From positions 248,001 to 312,000 of the forward strand of contig NZ_VIYJ01000007.1 of NCBI RefSeq assembly GCF_008087085.1: DNA of 64,000 bases. The letters run 5' to 3'. Made by a program: the position numbers and the translations under genes. How positions within the stretch are numbered: position 1 is the first letter of the stretch; each line of letters opens with the position of its first letter. Below are positions 27,822 to 37,681 of this stretch, in pieces. Under the pieces are notes generated by a model. It worked only from the letters and a program-made list of their open reading frames with translations, had not been told where the DNA came from and made no database searches. This DNA is from Nocardioides rubriscoriae (lineage in GTDB: Bacteria > Actinomycetota > Actinomycetes > Propionibacteriales > Nocardioidaceae).

Positions 27822-29453
27822 ATGACGGAGCTCTCCATCCGTCCGGACGACATCCGGGACGCGCTGCAGAAGTACGTCGCCGACTACAAGCCCGACGCGG
27901 CGTCGAAGGAAGAGGTCGGCACGGTCGCCCAGACGGCCGACGGCATCGCCCGCGTCAGCGGCCTGCCCTCCTGCATGGCCAACGAGCTCCTCGAGTTCGA
28001 GGACGGCACCCTCGGCCTGGCCCTCAACCTCGACACGCGCGAGATCGGCGTCGTGGTGCTCGGTGACTTCGACAAGATCGAGGAGGGCCAGACGGTTCGT
28101 CGCACCGGCGAGATCCTCTCGGTGCCCGTGGGTGACAAGTTCCTCGGCCGCGTCGTCGACCCGCTCGGCACCCCGATCGACGGCCTCGGCGAGATCGAGT
28201 CGTCGGCGCGCCGCGCGCTCGAGCTGCAGGCGCCCTCGGTGATGCAGCGCAAGTCGGTGCACGAGCCGCTCGCGACCGGCATCAAGGCCATCGACTCGAT
28301 GACCCCCATCGGCCGCGGGCAGCGTCAGCTCATCATCGGCGACCGCGCCACGGGCAAGTCGACGATCGCGATCGACACGATCATCAACCAGAAGCAGAAC
28401 TGGGAGTCGGGCGACCCCGACAAGCAGGTGCGCTGCATCTACGTCGCCATCGGTCAGAAGGGCTCCACGATCGCCGCCGTCCGCGGTGCTCTCGAGGAGG
28501 CCGGCGCGCTCGAGTACACCACGATCGTCGCCTCCCCGGCGTCCGACAGCGCGGGCTTCAAGTACCTCGCCCCCTACACCGGCTCGGCCATCGGCCAGCA
28601 CTGGATGTACGACGGCAAGCACGTCCTGATCGTGTTCGACGACCTGACCAAGCAGGCCGAGGCCTACCGCGCCGTGTCGCTGCTGCTGCGCCGTCCGCCG
28701 GGCCGCGAGGCCTACCCGGGTGACGTGTTCTACCTGCACAGCCGGCTGCTCGAGCGCTGCGCCAAGCTCTCCGACGAGCTCGGTGCCGGCTCGATGACCG
28801 GCCTGCCGATCATCGAGACCAAGGCCAACGACGTCTCGGCGTTCATCCCGACCAACGTCATCTCGATCACCGACGGTCAGATCTTCTTGCAGTCCGACCT
28901 GTTCGCGGCCAACCAGCGCCCGGCGATCGACGTCGGTGTGTCGGTCTCGCGCGTGGGAGGCGCCGCCATGACCAAGGCGATGAAGGCCGTCACCGGCTCG
29001 CTCAAGGTCGACCTGGCGCAGTTCCGCGCCATGGAGGCGTTCGCCATGTTCGCCTCCGACCTCGACGCGGCCTCGCGCCAGCAGCTCGACCGTGGTCAGC
29101 GCCTGATGGCCCTGCTCAAGCAGCCCGCCTACTCGCCCTACCCGCTGGAGGAGATGACGGTCTCGCTGTGGATCGGCACCACCGGTCGCCTCGACAAGGT
29201 GCCGGTCGGTGACGTGCTCCGCTTCGAGCAGGAGTTCCTCGACTACCTGCGTCGCTCCCACGAGGGCCTGCTCGCGGCGATCCGCGAGTCGAACAAGTTC
29301 GAGGACGAGGCCGGGCTCGAGAAGGCCTACGACTCGTTCCTCGACCAGTTCGAGACCTCCGACGGCAACTCGATCAAGGTCGGGCACGAGCCCGAGGTCG
29401 AGGCGCTGGAGGACGAGGACCAGGAGACCATCGTCAAGCAGAAGCGGGGCTGA
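27822..29453 (+). CDS. atpA: ATP synthase F1 subunit alpha
   Basis: 543 residues. The non-catalytic nucleotide-binding subunit: P-loop GDRATGKST at 173-181, with the alpha signature [17 protein letters not shown] later on. The C-terminal extension (after about 510) is charged, as in actinobacterial alpha subunits, where it has been linked in mycobacteria to suppression of ATP hydrolysis. ATG at 27822 is preceded by GAGAAGGAAA. The 72-base gap before it is a C-rich leader with no obvious structure. Confidence 0.98.
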   Translation: MTELSIRPDDIRDALQKYVADYKPDAASKEEVGTVAQTADGIARVSGLPSCMANELLEFEDGTLGLALNLDTREIGVVVLGDFDKIEEGQTVRRTGEILSVPVGDKFLGRVVDPLGTPIDGLGEIESSARRALELQAPSVMQRKSVHEPLATGIKAIDSMTPIGRGQRQLIIGDRATGKSTIAIDTIINQKQNWESGDPDKQVRCIYVAIGQKGSTIAAVRGALEEAGALEYTTIVASPASDSAGFKYLAPYTGSAIGQHWMYDGKHVLIVFDDLTKQAEAYRAVSLLLRRPPGREAYPGDVFYLHSRLLERCAKLSDELGAGSMTGLPIIETKANDVSAFIPTNVISITDGQIFLQSDLFAANQRPAIDVGVSVSRVGGAAMTKAMKAVTGSLKVDLAQFRAMEAFAMFASDLDAASRQQLDRGQRLMALLKQPAYSPYPLEEMTVSLWIGTTGRLDKVPVGDVLRFEQEFLDYLRRSHEGLLAAIRESNKFEDEAGLEKAYDSFLDQFETSDGNSIKVGHEPEVEALEDEDQETIVKQKRG

Positions 29454-29459
29454 CGACAC

Positions 29460-30374
29460 ATGGCCCTCTCGCTGCGTGAGTACCGCGCCCGGATCAAGTC
29501 GGTCGAGTCGACCAAGAAGATCACCCGCGCCATGGAGCTCATCGCTGCGTCCCGCATCATCAAGGCGCAGCAGCGGGCGCAGGCCTCAGCGCCCTACGCC
29601 CGCGAGCTGACCCGAGCGGTGTCGGCGGTGGCGACGTTCTCCAACGTCGACCACCCGCTGACCACCGAGGCCGACGACCCCCAGCGGGCCGCCGTCCTCA
29701 TCGTCACCAGCGACCGGGGTCTCGCGGGTGCCTACTCCTCGAGCGTGCTCAAGGAGGCCGAGCGCCTCGCCGAGAAGCTGCGCGACGAGGGCAAGGAGAT
29801 CGACTGGTACGTCTGCGGCCGCAAGGGCGAGGCCTACTTCCGGTTCCGCAAGCGCTCCATCGTGCGGTCCTGGACCGGCTTCTCCGACCAGCCGTCCTAC
29901 GACATCGCCTCCGACGTCGGGCACGCGCTGATCGACGCCTTCCTCAAGGAGCAGGGTGAGGAGCGCGACGTCGACGAGGTCCATGTCGTCTACACCCGGT
30001 TCCGCTCGATGCTGACCCAGGAGCCGACCGCGATCCGGCTGCTTCCCCTCGAGGTGGTCGAGGGCACGGCGGCTCCCGAGGAGGGCGACGTCCTGCCGCT
30101 CTACGAGTTCGAGCCGTCGGCCGAGGCCGTCCTCGACGGGCTGCTCCCGCAGTACGTCCAGAGCCGGATCTTCTTCGCGATGCTCCAGGCCTCGGCCTCG
30201 GAGCTGGCGGCGCGCCAGCGCGCCATGAAGTCGGCGACCGACAACGCCACCGAGCTGATCAAGAAGTACACGCGCATCGCCAACCAGGCCCGCCAGGCTG
30301 GCATCACCCAGGAAATCAGTGAGATCGTCGGTGGCGTCAACGCGCTCGCCGATGCGAATGCAGGGAGTGAGTAG
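29460..30374 (+). CDS. atpG: ATP synthase F1 subunit gamma
   Basis: 304 residues. The central rotor shaft. N-terminal [20 protein letters not shown] and the C-terminal [20 protein letters not shown] with the GGVNAL end are the coiled-coil halves that enter the alpha/beta ring. It starts six bases after atpA and ends three bases before atpD. Confidence 0.97.
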   Translation: MALSLREYRARIKSVESTKKITRAMELIAASRIIKAQQRAQASAPYARELTRAVSAVATFSNVDHPLTTEADDPQRAAVLIVTSDRGLAGAYSSSVLKEAERLAEKLRDEGKEIDWYVCGRKGEAYFRFRKRSIVRSWTGFSDQPSYDIASDVGHALIDAFLKEQGEERDVDEVHVVYTRFRSMLTQEPTAIRLLPLEVVEGTAAPEEGDVLPLYEFEPSAEAVLDGLLPQYVQSRIFFAMLQASASELAARQRAMKSATDNATELIKKYTRIANQARQAGITQEISEIVGGVNALADANAGSE

Positions 30375-31832
<1,458 letters not shown>

Positions 31833-31833
31833 G

Positions 31834-32235
31834 ATGGCCGGTTCTGAGGGCGCTCTGCAGGTCGAGCTCGTCGCGGCCGACCGGACCGTGTGGTCCGGGC
31901 ACGCCACGATGGTGATCGCCCGCACGGTCGAGGGCGACGTCGGCATCCTGCGCGGACACGCGCCGCTGCTGTCGCTGCTCACCGACGCGGTCGTCGAGAT
32001 CACCGACGAGGAGGGCGACGTGGTCGTGGCCGCGGTCGACGGGGGCTTCCTGTCCGTCGCGGCCGACCGGGTCTCGATCCTCTCCGAGCGCGCGGTGCTC
32101 GCCGAGGAGATCGACATCGACGCCGCCCGCGCCGAGCTCGAGCGCGTGCCCGACGGTGAGATCGCCGAGGGCGAGACCGAGCGCCGCATCCGCCGGGCCG
32201 AGGTCCGGATCCGCGCAGCGGAGAAGGCCCGCTGA
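31834..32235 (+). CDS. atpC: ATP synthase F1 subunit epsilon
   Basis: 133 residues. N-terminal beta-sandwich with VEGDVGILRGHAPLLSLL and VDGGFLSVAADRVSIL, then a C-terminal helical hairpin rich in Glu/Arg. The ATG at 31834 is one base after the atpD stop codon. It links the c-ring to gamma and can inhibit hydrolysis. Confidence 0.96.
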   Translation: MAGSEGALQVELVAADRTVWSGHATMVIARTVEGDVGILRGHAPLLSLLTDAVVEITDEEGDVVVAAVDGGFLSVAADRVSILSERAVLAEEIDIDAARAELERVPDGEIAEGETERRIRRAEVRIRAAEKAR

Positions 32236-32268
32236 CGGCCCCCTCACCGAGGGATCTCCCAGCACCGC

Positions 32269-32274
32269 TAGGGT
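32269..32274 (+). promoter_or_regulatory. Possible -10 element TAGGGT for the DUF2550 gene
   Basis: TAGGGT lies 32 bases before the ATG at 32307, and AAGGAG follows as ribosome-binding site. It suggests the gene can be transcribed apart from the atp cluster. Confidence 0.35.
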
Positions 32275-32306
32275 GATCGCTCCAGGACAAGGAGCGAGAA
32301 GAACAG

Positions 32307-32747
32307 ATGGCGTGGTGGGCGTGGACTCTGGACGCTGCCGGTGCCCTGCTGCTCCTCGCCCTGCTCTACGCCCTCGCGCTCGTCGTACGTCGTCGCCTGA
32401 TCACCCGCCACGGCGGCACCTTCGAGCTCAGCCACCGCGTCCGTCCCTCCGGGGACGGGCGCGGTTGGGTTCTCGGGGTCGGTCGCTACTCCGGTGAGCG
32501 GTTGGAGTGGTTCCGGCTGTTCTCCCTGGCCCCGCGCCCCAAGCGCTCCTGGGCGCGGGAGTCCCTGAGCTACGACGGGCGTCGTGAGGCCTTCGGCGCC
32601 GAGCAGATGTCGCTGTACCCCGACCACCTGGTGATCCGCTGCCAGTCGTCGACCGGTGAGGTCGAGCTGGCCATGAGCGCCGGCTCCCTGACCGGCTTCC
32701 AATCGTGGCTCGAGGCCCGTCCGCCGGGCACCGACTGGAACCGCTGA
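32307..32747 (+). CDS. DUF2550 domain protein
   Basis: 146 residues: one N-terminal membrane helix (LDAAGALLLLALLYALALVV), then a cytoplasmic beta-rich domain with GGTFELSHRV, GRGWVLGVGRYSGERLEWFR and ARESLSYDGRREA. This is the DUF2550 pattern, and its place after atpC is conserved in Actinobacteria (Rv1312 in M. tuberculosis, from memory). Function unknown. Confidence 0.88.
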   Translation: MAWWAWTLDAAGALLLLALLYALALVVRRRLITRHGGTFELSHRVRPSGDGRGWVLGVGRYSGERLEWFRLFSLAPRPKRSWARESLSYDGRREAFGAEQMSLYPDHLVIRCQSSTGEVELAMSAGSLTGFQSWLEARPPGTDWNR

Positions 32748-32766
32748 CGGACCGCTCGCCCCTCGC

Positions 32767-35700
32767 TCAGTCGAACAGTGCGCGGATGTCGTCGGCGGTG
32801 ATCGACTGCGACGTGGCGCCGTCGCCGTCGATGACCTGGGCGAAGAGCTCAGCCTTGCGGGCCTTGAGCGCCATCACCTTGTCCTCGATCGTGTCGGTCG
32901 ACACCAACCGGTAGACCATCACCGAGCGGGTCTGGCCGATGCGGTGGGCACGGTCGACCGCCTGGGCCTCGGCGGCGGGGTTCCACCAGGGGTCGAGGAC
33001 GAACACGTAGTCGGCCTCGGTGAGGGTGAGCCCTACGCCGCCGGCCTTGAGGCTGATGAGGAACACCGGGGCCGCGCCGTCGCGGAAGTCCTGGACCACC
33101 TCGGCGCGCCTGGTCGTGGCGCCGTCGAGGTAGCTGGTGGCGATGCCGGCGGTGGTGAGCCGGTCGCGGACGCGGCGCAGGAACCCGGTGAACGTGCTGA
33201 ACACCAGCGCCCGATGCCCCTCGGCGACCAGCTCGGCGACGTGCTCGACCAGGACGTCGAGCTTGGCCGAGCCGACCGCGCCGTGCGCGGGGTCGACGAG
33301 CCCGGGGTCGAGGGCGAGCTGGCGCAGCCTGGTGAGGGCCGCGAGGATCGCCACGCGGTTGTGGTCGAAGTCGTCGACCAGACCCAGGATCCGCTGGCGC
33401 TCGCGGGCCAGGTGGGTGTCGTAGAGCTTGCGGTGGCGCGGGTGCAGCGCGACCGCGAGGGTCTGCTCCTGCTTGGGGGGCAGGTCGGCTGCGACGAGGT
33501 CCTTGGTACGGCGCAGCACGAACGGCTTGATGCGCTGGGTGAAGCGTTGCAGCGCCTGGTCGTCACCGTGCTTCTCGACCGGGCGGGAGACGTGCTCGAT
33601 GAAGGACCGGGGCTGGGGGTAGAGACCGGGCGCGACGATCGACAGCAGCGACCAGAGCTCGAGGAGGCGGTTCTCGAAGGGCGTCCCGGTGACGGCGAGG
33701 CGGAACGGCGCCTCGACCTTGCGCACCGACGAGTAGGCCTGGCTGCGGTGGTTCTTGACCTGCTGGGCCTCGTCGAGCACGAGCCCGGCCCAGGCGACCT
33801 CGGCGTAGGCCTCGGTCTCGAGGCGCTGCAGGGTGTAGCTGGTGACGACCACGTCGGCGTCGGCGGCGATCTCGGCGATGCTCTGGTCGCGCCGCGCAGC
33901 GGAGGCCGTGATCGCCCGGACCCGCAGCCCCGGCGTGTGTCGTGCCGCCTGGTCCGCCCACGCCGGGACGACGCTGGTGGGGGCGACGACGAGGAACGGC
34001 CGGTCGGTGGTGGCGCGCGTGTGGGCGACCAGGCTGAGCACCTGCAGCGTCTTGCCCAGGCCCATGTCGTCGGCCAGGATGCCGCCGAGGCCGTGCTGCC
34101 AGAGGAACGCCAGCCAGTGGAACCCGTCGCGCTGGTAGGAGCGCAGCTGGGAGACCACGCCGGTCGGCTCGGGCCGGGGGATGTCGACCAGGTCGCGCAG
34201 GGCGCGCGCCCGGCGTACCCACTCGTCGGCTTGGGCGTCGACGATGCCGAGCTCGTCGAGCTGCGCCCACAGCCCGAGGTCGTGGCGGCCGACGCTCATC
34301 CGCTCGCCGTCGGGCTCGCGCAGCTCGGCCGCCGCGCGGACCAGTGACTGCAGCCGAGCGAACTCGGGGCGGTCGGCGCGGAAGAAGAGCCCGCTGGGCA
34401 GGACGACGAACTCCTGCTCGAGCGTCAGGGCGGCCAGCACGAACGGCAGCGGCACCTTCTCGCCCTCGACGGTGACCGTCACCTCGAGGTCGAGCCAGTC
34501 GGTGTGGTCGTCGGGGACGTCGTCGGGAACCTCGAAGCTGATCTGGGGCGACGCCTCGGACTCTCGGAACTCCGGTGCGTCGATCTCGACCAGCTCGACG
34601 TCGTCGCAGGCGCGCCACACCGGCAGCTCGAGCAGGGCGAGGTGGAGCACGTCGACGCCGCTGACCTCGCGTCGCTCGGGGGTGGGGGGCTGGGGGAGCC
34701 GGTCGACGACCTCGCGCTCGGCGCGCCGGTCGCGCAGCCGGTCGCCGGAGGACCAGGGCAGGACGTGGTCGCCGTAGACCCACTCCCACACCAGGGTCGC
34801 GGCGTCGGCGGTGCTCCAGCGGACCGTGAGGCGCACGCGCGGCGCGACGGGGGCGGGCAGCTCGACCGTGCCGTCGCTGGAGCCGAGCGGCAGCAGGCGG
34901 CGCAGCCGCGCGAGCTCGTCGGGCAACCGCTCGACCGCCTCCGCAGGCAGCTGCAGGGGTGGCTCCGCGAGCACGCGCGCGGGCCCGCGGGCCAGGCGTC
35001 GCTCGAGGCGGGCCAGGGTCAGCTCACCCCCACCGTGGTCGAGCAGCGCGGTGTGGGCGGGGTCGCCCCACAGCCCGACGTCGGCGCCGTGCCACAGCCG
35101 CCCCTCGTGGTCGAGCCCGACGACCACCTGCGGCCCCTGGTCGCCGGTACGGACGTCGGCGCCCATGGCGACGGGCTTCTCGGCCAGGTGGAGCACCGAG
35201 AGCTGCTGGAGCAGCAGCGGGAAGCCGGCCGCCTCCGCCTCGAGCAGCAGCGGCACCACGTCGGGTCCGAAGTCGCCCACGGTGGGCTCGCGACCGGCGT
35301 ACCAGTAGCCGCCGTGGCGCTCCAGGGCTGCGTGCAGCGCCTGGAGCACCGCGACCTGCGCCGGGGCGTGGTCGCGGCCCAGGGCGGCCGTCGGCACCAG
35401 CGACCAGGAGATGCCGGACTTGATCCACCCGCCCTTCTTGCCCGGTCGCATCGGGCGCAGCCGGAGCAGGGGACCGGTCTGGTAGTACATCTTGTGGCCC
35501 TTGCCCTCGTCGTAGGTCAGCTGCAGCGCGAGGGGGACCGGGTCGTCGTCGGGCGGGGCGAGGTCGACCAGCACGTCGGTGAGCCTGGCCAGCTGCTGCT
35601 CCCACGTCGTGGGGGCCGAGGCCACGAACATCGAGCCGAGCGCCAGGGCCAGGGCCGCTCCGTGCTTGCACTGGAAGTGCACCGGGCACGTGCACGTCGT

Positions 35701-35928
35701 CGCGACCGACAGCCGCTGGCCGTGGGAGGAGGCGCGCAGCGAGACGACGTAGGGGACGTAGGAGGTGCCCCAGACCTCGGCGGAGGCCGACACGCTCGTG
35801 GCGTCGAGGTCGCCGACCTCGGGGGACACCACCGAGCCGTCAGCGGCGTAGCCGCGCGCGCGGTGCAGGGTGTCGCGGGGGAACTGCCCGGAGAGCTCAG
35901 CGGGCGTGAGACGACGCAGGATGCTCAT
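32767..35928 (-). CDS. SWIM zinc-finger SNF2-family DEAD/DEAH-box ATPase
   Basis: 1053 residues. An N-terminal SWIM zinc finger is formed by C79, C81, C87 and H89 (CTCPVHFQCKHG). A long middle region of unknown fold is followed by the two-lobed SNF2 ATPase: Walker A ADDMGLGKTLQ near residue 620, LDEAQQVKNHRSQ (DEAQ box), VTGTPFENRLLELWSLL, and the C-terminal lobe with SLKAGGVGLTL, DPWWNPAAEAQAVDRAHRIGQ. These proteins move along double-stranded DNA; the bacterial role of the SWIM-SNF2 type is poorly known and has been connected to repair or RNA polymerase recycling by analogy with RapA. It lies opposite to and 20 bases from the DUF2550 gene end. Confidence 0.92.
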   Translation of the reverse strand: MSILRRLTPAELSGQFPRDTLHRARGYAADGSVVSPEVGDLDATSVSASAEVWGTSYVPYVVSLRASSHGQRLSVATTCTCPVHFQCKHGAALALALGSMFVASAPTTWEQQLARLTDVLVDLAPPDDDPVPLALQLTYDEGKGHKMYYQTGPLLRLRPMRPGKKGGWIKSGISWSLVPTAALGRDHAPAQVAVLQALHAALERHGGYWYAGREPTVGDFGPDVVPLLLEAEAAGFPLLLQQLSVLHLAEKPVAMGADVRTGDQGPQVVVGLDHEGRLWHGADVGLWGDPAHTALLDHGGGELTLARLERRLARGPARVLAEPPLQLPAEAVERLPDELARLRRLLPLGSSDGTVELPAPVAPRVRLTVRWSTADAATLVWEWVYGDHVLPWSSGDRLRDRRAEREVVDRLPQPPTPERREVSGVDVLHLALLELPVWRACDDVELVEIDAPEFRESEASPQISFEVPDDVPDDHTDWLDLEVTVTVEGEKVPLPFVLAALTLEQEFVVLPSGLFFRADRPEFARLQSLVRAAAELREPDGERMSVGRHDLGLWAQLDELGIVDAQADEWVRRARALRDLVDIPRPEPTGVVSQLRSYQRDGFHWLAFLWQHGLGGILADDMGLGKTLQVLSLVAHTRATTDRPFLVVAPTSVVPAWADQAARHTPGLRVRAITASAARRDQSIAEIAADADVVVTSYTLQRLETEAYAEVAWAGLVLDEAQQVKNHRSQAYSSVRKVEAPFRLAVTGTPFENRLLELWSLLSIVAPGLYPQPRSFIEHVSRPVEKHGDDQALQRFTQRIKPFVLRRTKDLVAADLPPKQEQTLAVALHPRHRKLYDTHLARERQRILGLVDDFDHNRVAILAALTRLRQLALDPGLVDPAHGAVGSAKLDVLVEHVAELVAEGHRALVFSTFTGFLRRVRDRLTTAGIATSYLDGATTRRAEVVQDFRDGAAPVFLISLKAGGVGLTLTEADYVFVLDPWWNPAAEAQAVDRAHRIGQTRSVMVYRLVSTDTIEDKVMALKARKAELFAQVIDGDGATSQSITADDIRALFD

Positions 35929-36000
35929 GACGTCGACATCGTGGCACGCGGCACCGACGCCGCGGTCCGCTCTCCACAGGCCCCCGCCGTCCGCGGGCTC

Positions 36001-36573
36001 TCAGCGCTCGCCGCCCGGCACCCACAAGACGTCGCCCTGCTCGCGGTTGGCGTGGCGGGCCAGGATGAAGACGAGGTCGGACAGCCGGTTGAGGTAGGTG
36101 ATGGCGAGCTTGTTCATGGTCTCGGAGTGCTGCTCGTAGGCCGCCCACGCGGAGCGCTCGGCGCGGCGGGTGACGGTGCGGGCCACGTGCAGGTGGGCGG
36201 CGCCGACCGTGCCGCCGTTGAGGATGAACGAGCGCAGCGGCGACAGCGACTCGTTGTAGTGGTCGCACCAGCCCTCGAGCCGGTCGACGTAGTCCTGGGT
36301 GATCCGCAGCGGGGGGTACTCGGGGTCGGCGACGACCGGGGTGCAGAAGTCGGCCCCGACGTCGAACAGGTCGTTCTGCACGTGGGTGAGGACGGCGACC
36401 ACGTCGTCGTCGAGCCCGCCGGCGACCACCGCCAGGCCGAGCTGGGCGTTGGCCTCGTCGACGTCGGCGTAGGCGTGCAGGCGCAGGTCGTTCTTGGTCG
36501 TGACGCTCATGTCGCCGAGACGAGTCTCGCCGCCGTCGCCGGTGCGGGTGTAGATCCGGGTGAGGTTGACCAT
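36001..36573 (-). CDS. Cob(I)alamin adenosyltransferase, PduO type
   Basis: 190 residues. It transfers the 5'-deoxyadenosyl group of ATP to cob(I)alamin to make adenosylcobalamin. The N-terminal ATP site TRTGDGGETRLGD, then HAYADVDEANAQLG, and the helix with RRAERSAW (R..E..) and LNRLSDLVFILARHAN are the PduO signature. The ATG at 36573 is preceded by TACTGT six bases upstream; longer frames run into the divergent gene. It corresponds in order to Rv1314c. Its product is the cofactor of MeaA encoded at 37682. Confidence 0.94.
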   Translation of the reverse strand: MVNLTRIYTRTGDGGETRLGDMSVTTKNDLRLHAYADVDEANAQLGLAVVAGGLDDDVVAVLTHVQNDLFDVGADFCTPVVADPEYPPLRITQDYVDRLEGWCDHYNESLSPLRSFILNGGTVGAAHLHVARTVTRRAERSAWAAYEQHSETMNKLAITYLNRLSDLVFILARHANREQGDVLWVPGGER

Positions 36574-36579
36574 GGGGGC

Positions 36580-36585
36580 ACAGTA
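36580..36585 (-). promoter_or_regulatory. -10 element TACTGT for the adenosyltransferase
   Basis: TACTGT ends six bases before the ATG, giving a leaderless mRNA. Only 18 bases separate this start codon from the divergent GTG at 36592, so the two promoters overlap. Confidence 0.5.
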
Positions 36586-36591
36586 GCGAGG

Positions 36592-37215
36592 GTGAAACGT
36601 GACGACCTCCTCCCGGTGGTGCTGGCCGTGCCCGGCGTGGCCCTCGGCGTGTCCGGCCTCCTCCACCCGCACCGGCTGCTGCCCGAGACCGCCGACCGCT
36701 GGTACGTGCTGCACCTGGCCGGCCTCGTGGTGTTCCCCCTGGTCGGGGTGGCCCTGATGACCCTGGTGCGTCACCGCAGCGACCCGCTGGCCTGGGTCGT
36801 GCGGGTCGCGGCCTTCACCTACGCCGTGTTCTACACCGCGCTCGACGTGGTCTACGGCGTCGCGGCCGGTGACGTGACCCGGGCGATGGAGAGCGGTTAC
36901 CGGCGCAGTGCCGACTTCAGCGCCATGCTGCGGGTCGGCGTCGACCTGGGCGAGGTGGGGTCGTGGTCGCTCCTGGTCTGCGCCGTGGCCCTCGTGGTCG
37001 ACCAGGTCGGTCGCCACCGGCTCGCCGGTCTGCCGGCGCTGGCGCTGGTGCCGGGCGCCTGGCTGGTGCACACCGACCACATCTTCAGTCCCGGTGGGGT
37101 CGTCGGCATGCTGCTGATCGGCGTGGCCACGGGGTTGCTAGGCCTCAACCTCACCGCGCCCGCCGAAAGAGGTCGGCCGTCGGACGCAACCTGGAGCAGG
37201 TCGAGCGCGTCCTAG
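36592..37215 (+). CDS. Multi-pass membrane protein of unknown function
   Basis: 207 residues from the GTG at 36592. About six membrane helices (for example LVVFPLVGVALMTLV, VVGMLLIGVATGLLGLNL) joined by short loops, with HPHRLLPETADRWYVLHLAG and HTDHIFSPGG as polar, His-containing loops. I do not recognise a family. It is transcribed divergently from the adenosyltransferase; a role in cobalamin metabolism would be speculation. Confidence 0.75.
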   Translation: MKRDDLLPVVLAVPGVALGVSGLLHPHRLLPETADRWYVLHLAGLVVFPLVGVALMTLVRHRSDPLAWVVRVAAFTYAVFYTALDVVYGVAAGDVTRAMESGYRRSADFSAMLRVGVDLGEVGSWSLLVCAVALVVDQVGRHRLAGLPALALVPGAWLVHTDHIFSPGGVVGMLLIGVATGLLGLNLTAPAERGRPSDATWSRSSAS

Positions 37216-37266
37216 TGGGTACCGGGGCCCGGAACCCTGGTCACCACCCAGCGCGAGGAGACCCAC

Positions 37267-37584
37267 GTGGACGTCATCACCGGCGGATCCCTGGTCACGC
37301 TCGCCGGCGACTTCGACGTGCGCAGCACCTGGCGGGTGCGGTTGGCGGTCTACGAGGCGCTCGCGGCCCACGACCACGTGGTCGTCGACCTGGGCCGGGT
37401 CGACTCGGTCGACGTGACCGCGCTGCGGGTGCTCGCGGCCGCGTCGCGCCACGCGGCCCTCAGTGGCCAGCACCTGACGTTGCGCGGCTGCAACGGCGCC
37501 GTACGACGGCTGCTGCACATGACCCACCTGATCCGGGTGGTCGCGATCGAGCGACAGGCCGTCAGGCAGCCCGTCAGCGCCTGA
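37267..37584 (+). CDS. STAS-domain protein (anti-sigma factor antagonist-like)
   Basis: 105 residues. The STAS pattern is LVTLAGDFDVRSTW, then VVDLGRVDSVDVTALRVLAAASRHA, then GQHLTLRGCNGAVRRLLHMT. The site usually phosphorylated (DS..S/T) reads DSVDVTAL, with Ser and Thr candidates. Such proteins bind anti-sigma kinases in partner-switching modules, but no kinase or sigma partner lies beside it. GTG start at 37267. Confidence 0.82.
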   Translation: MDVITGGSLVTLAGDFDVRSTWRVRLAVYEALAAHDHVVVDLGRVDSVDVTALRVLAAASRHAALSGQHLTLRGCNGAVRRLLHMTHLIRVVAIERQAVRQPVSA

Positions 37585-37644
37585 CTCGGGGCCTGACTCG
37601 GGGCCTGGTCGGGTCCGCTCCGTGTGATATCCCACTCGGACAAC

Positions 37645-37662
37645 GGTTACCAACCCGTAACC
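37645..37662 (+). promoter_or_regulatory. Palindromic operator-like site before meaA
   Basis: GGTTAC-CAACCC-GTAACC is a perfect six-base inverted repeat, with ACGGT on the left and ACCGT on the right as an outer imperfect pair. It sits just upstream of the -10 element, over the -35 region, as expected for a repressor of TetR or GntR type. No regulator gene is adjacent. Confidence 0.55.
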
Positions 37663-37669
37663 ACCGTTC

Positions 37670-37675
37670 TAGGCT
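37670..37675 (+). promoter_or_regulatory. -10 element TAGGCT for meaA
   Basis: TAGGCT ends six bases before the meaA ATG, consistent with a leaderless mRNA. Confidence 0.5.
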
Positions 37676-37681
37676 GCGGCC

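Noticed and set aside
37622-37640. TGTGATATCCCACT before meaA as a CRP-type site
   Set aside because: Only the left half matches TGTGA; the right half is not TCACA.
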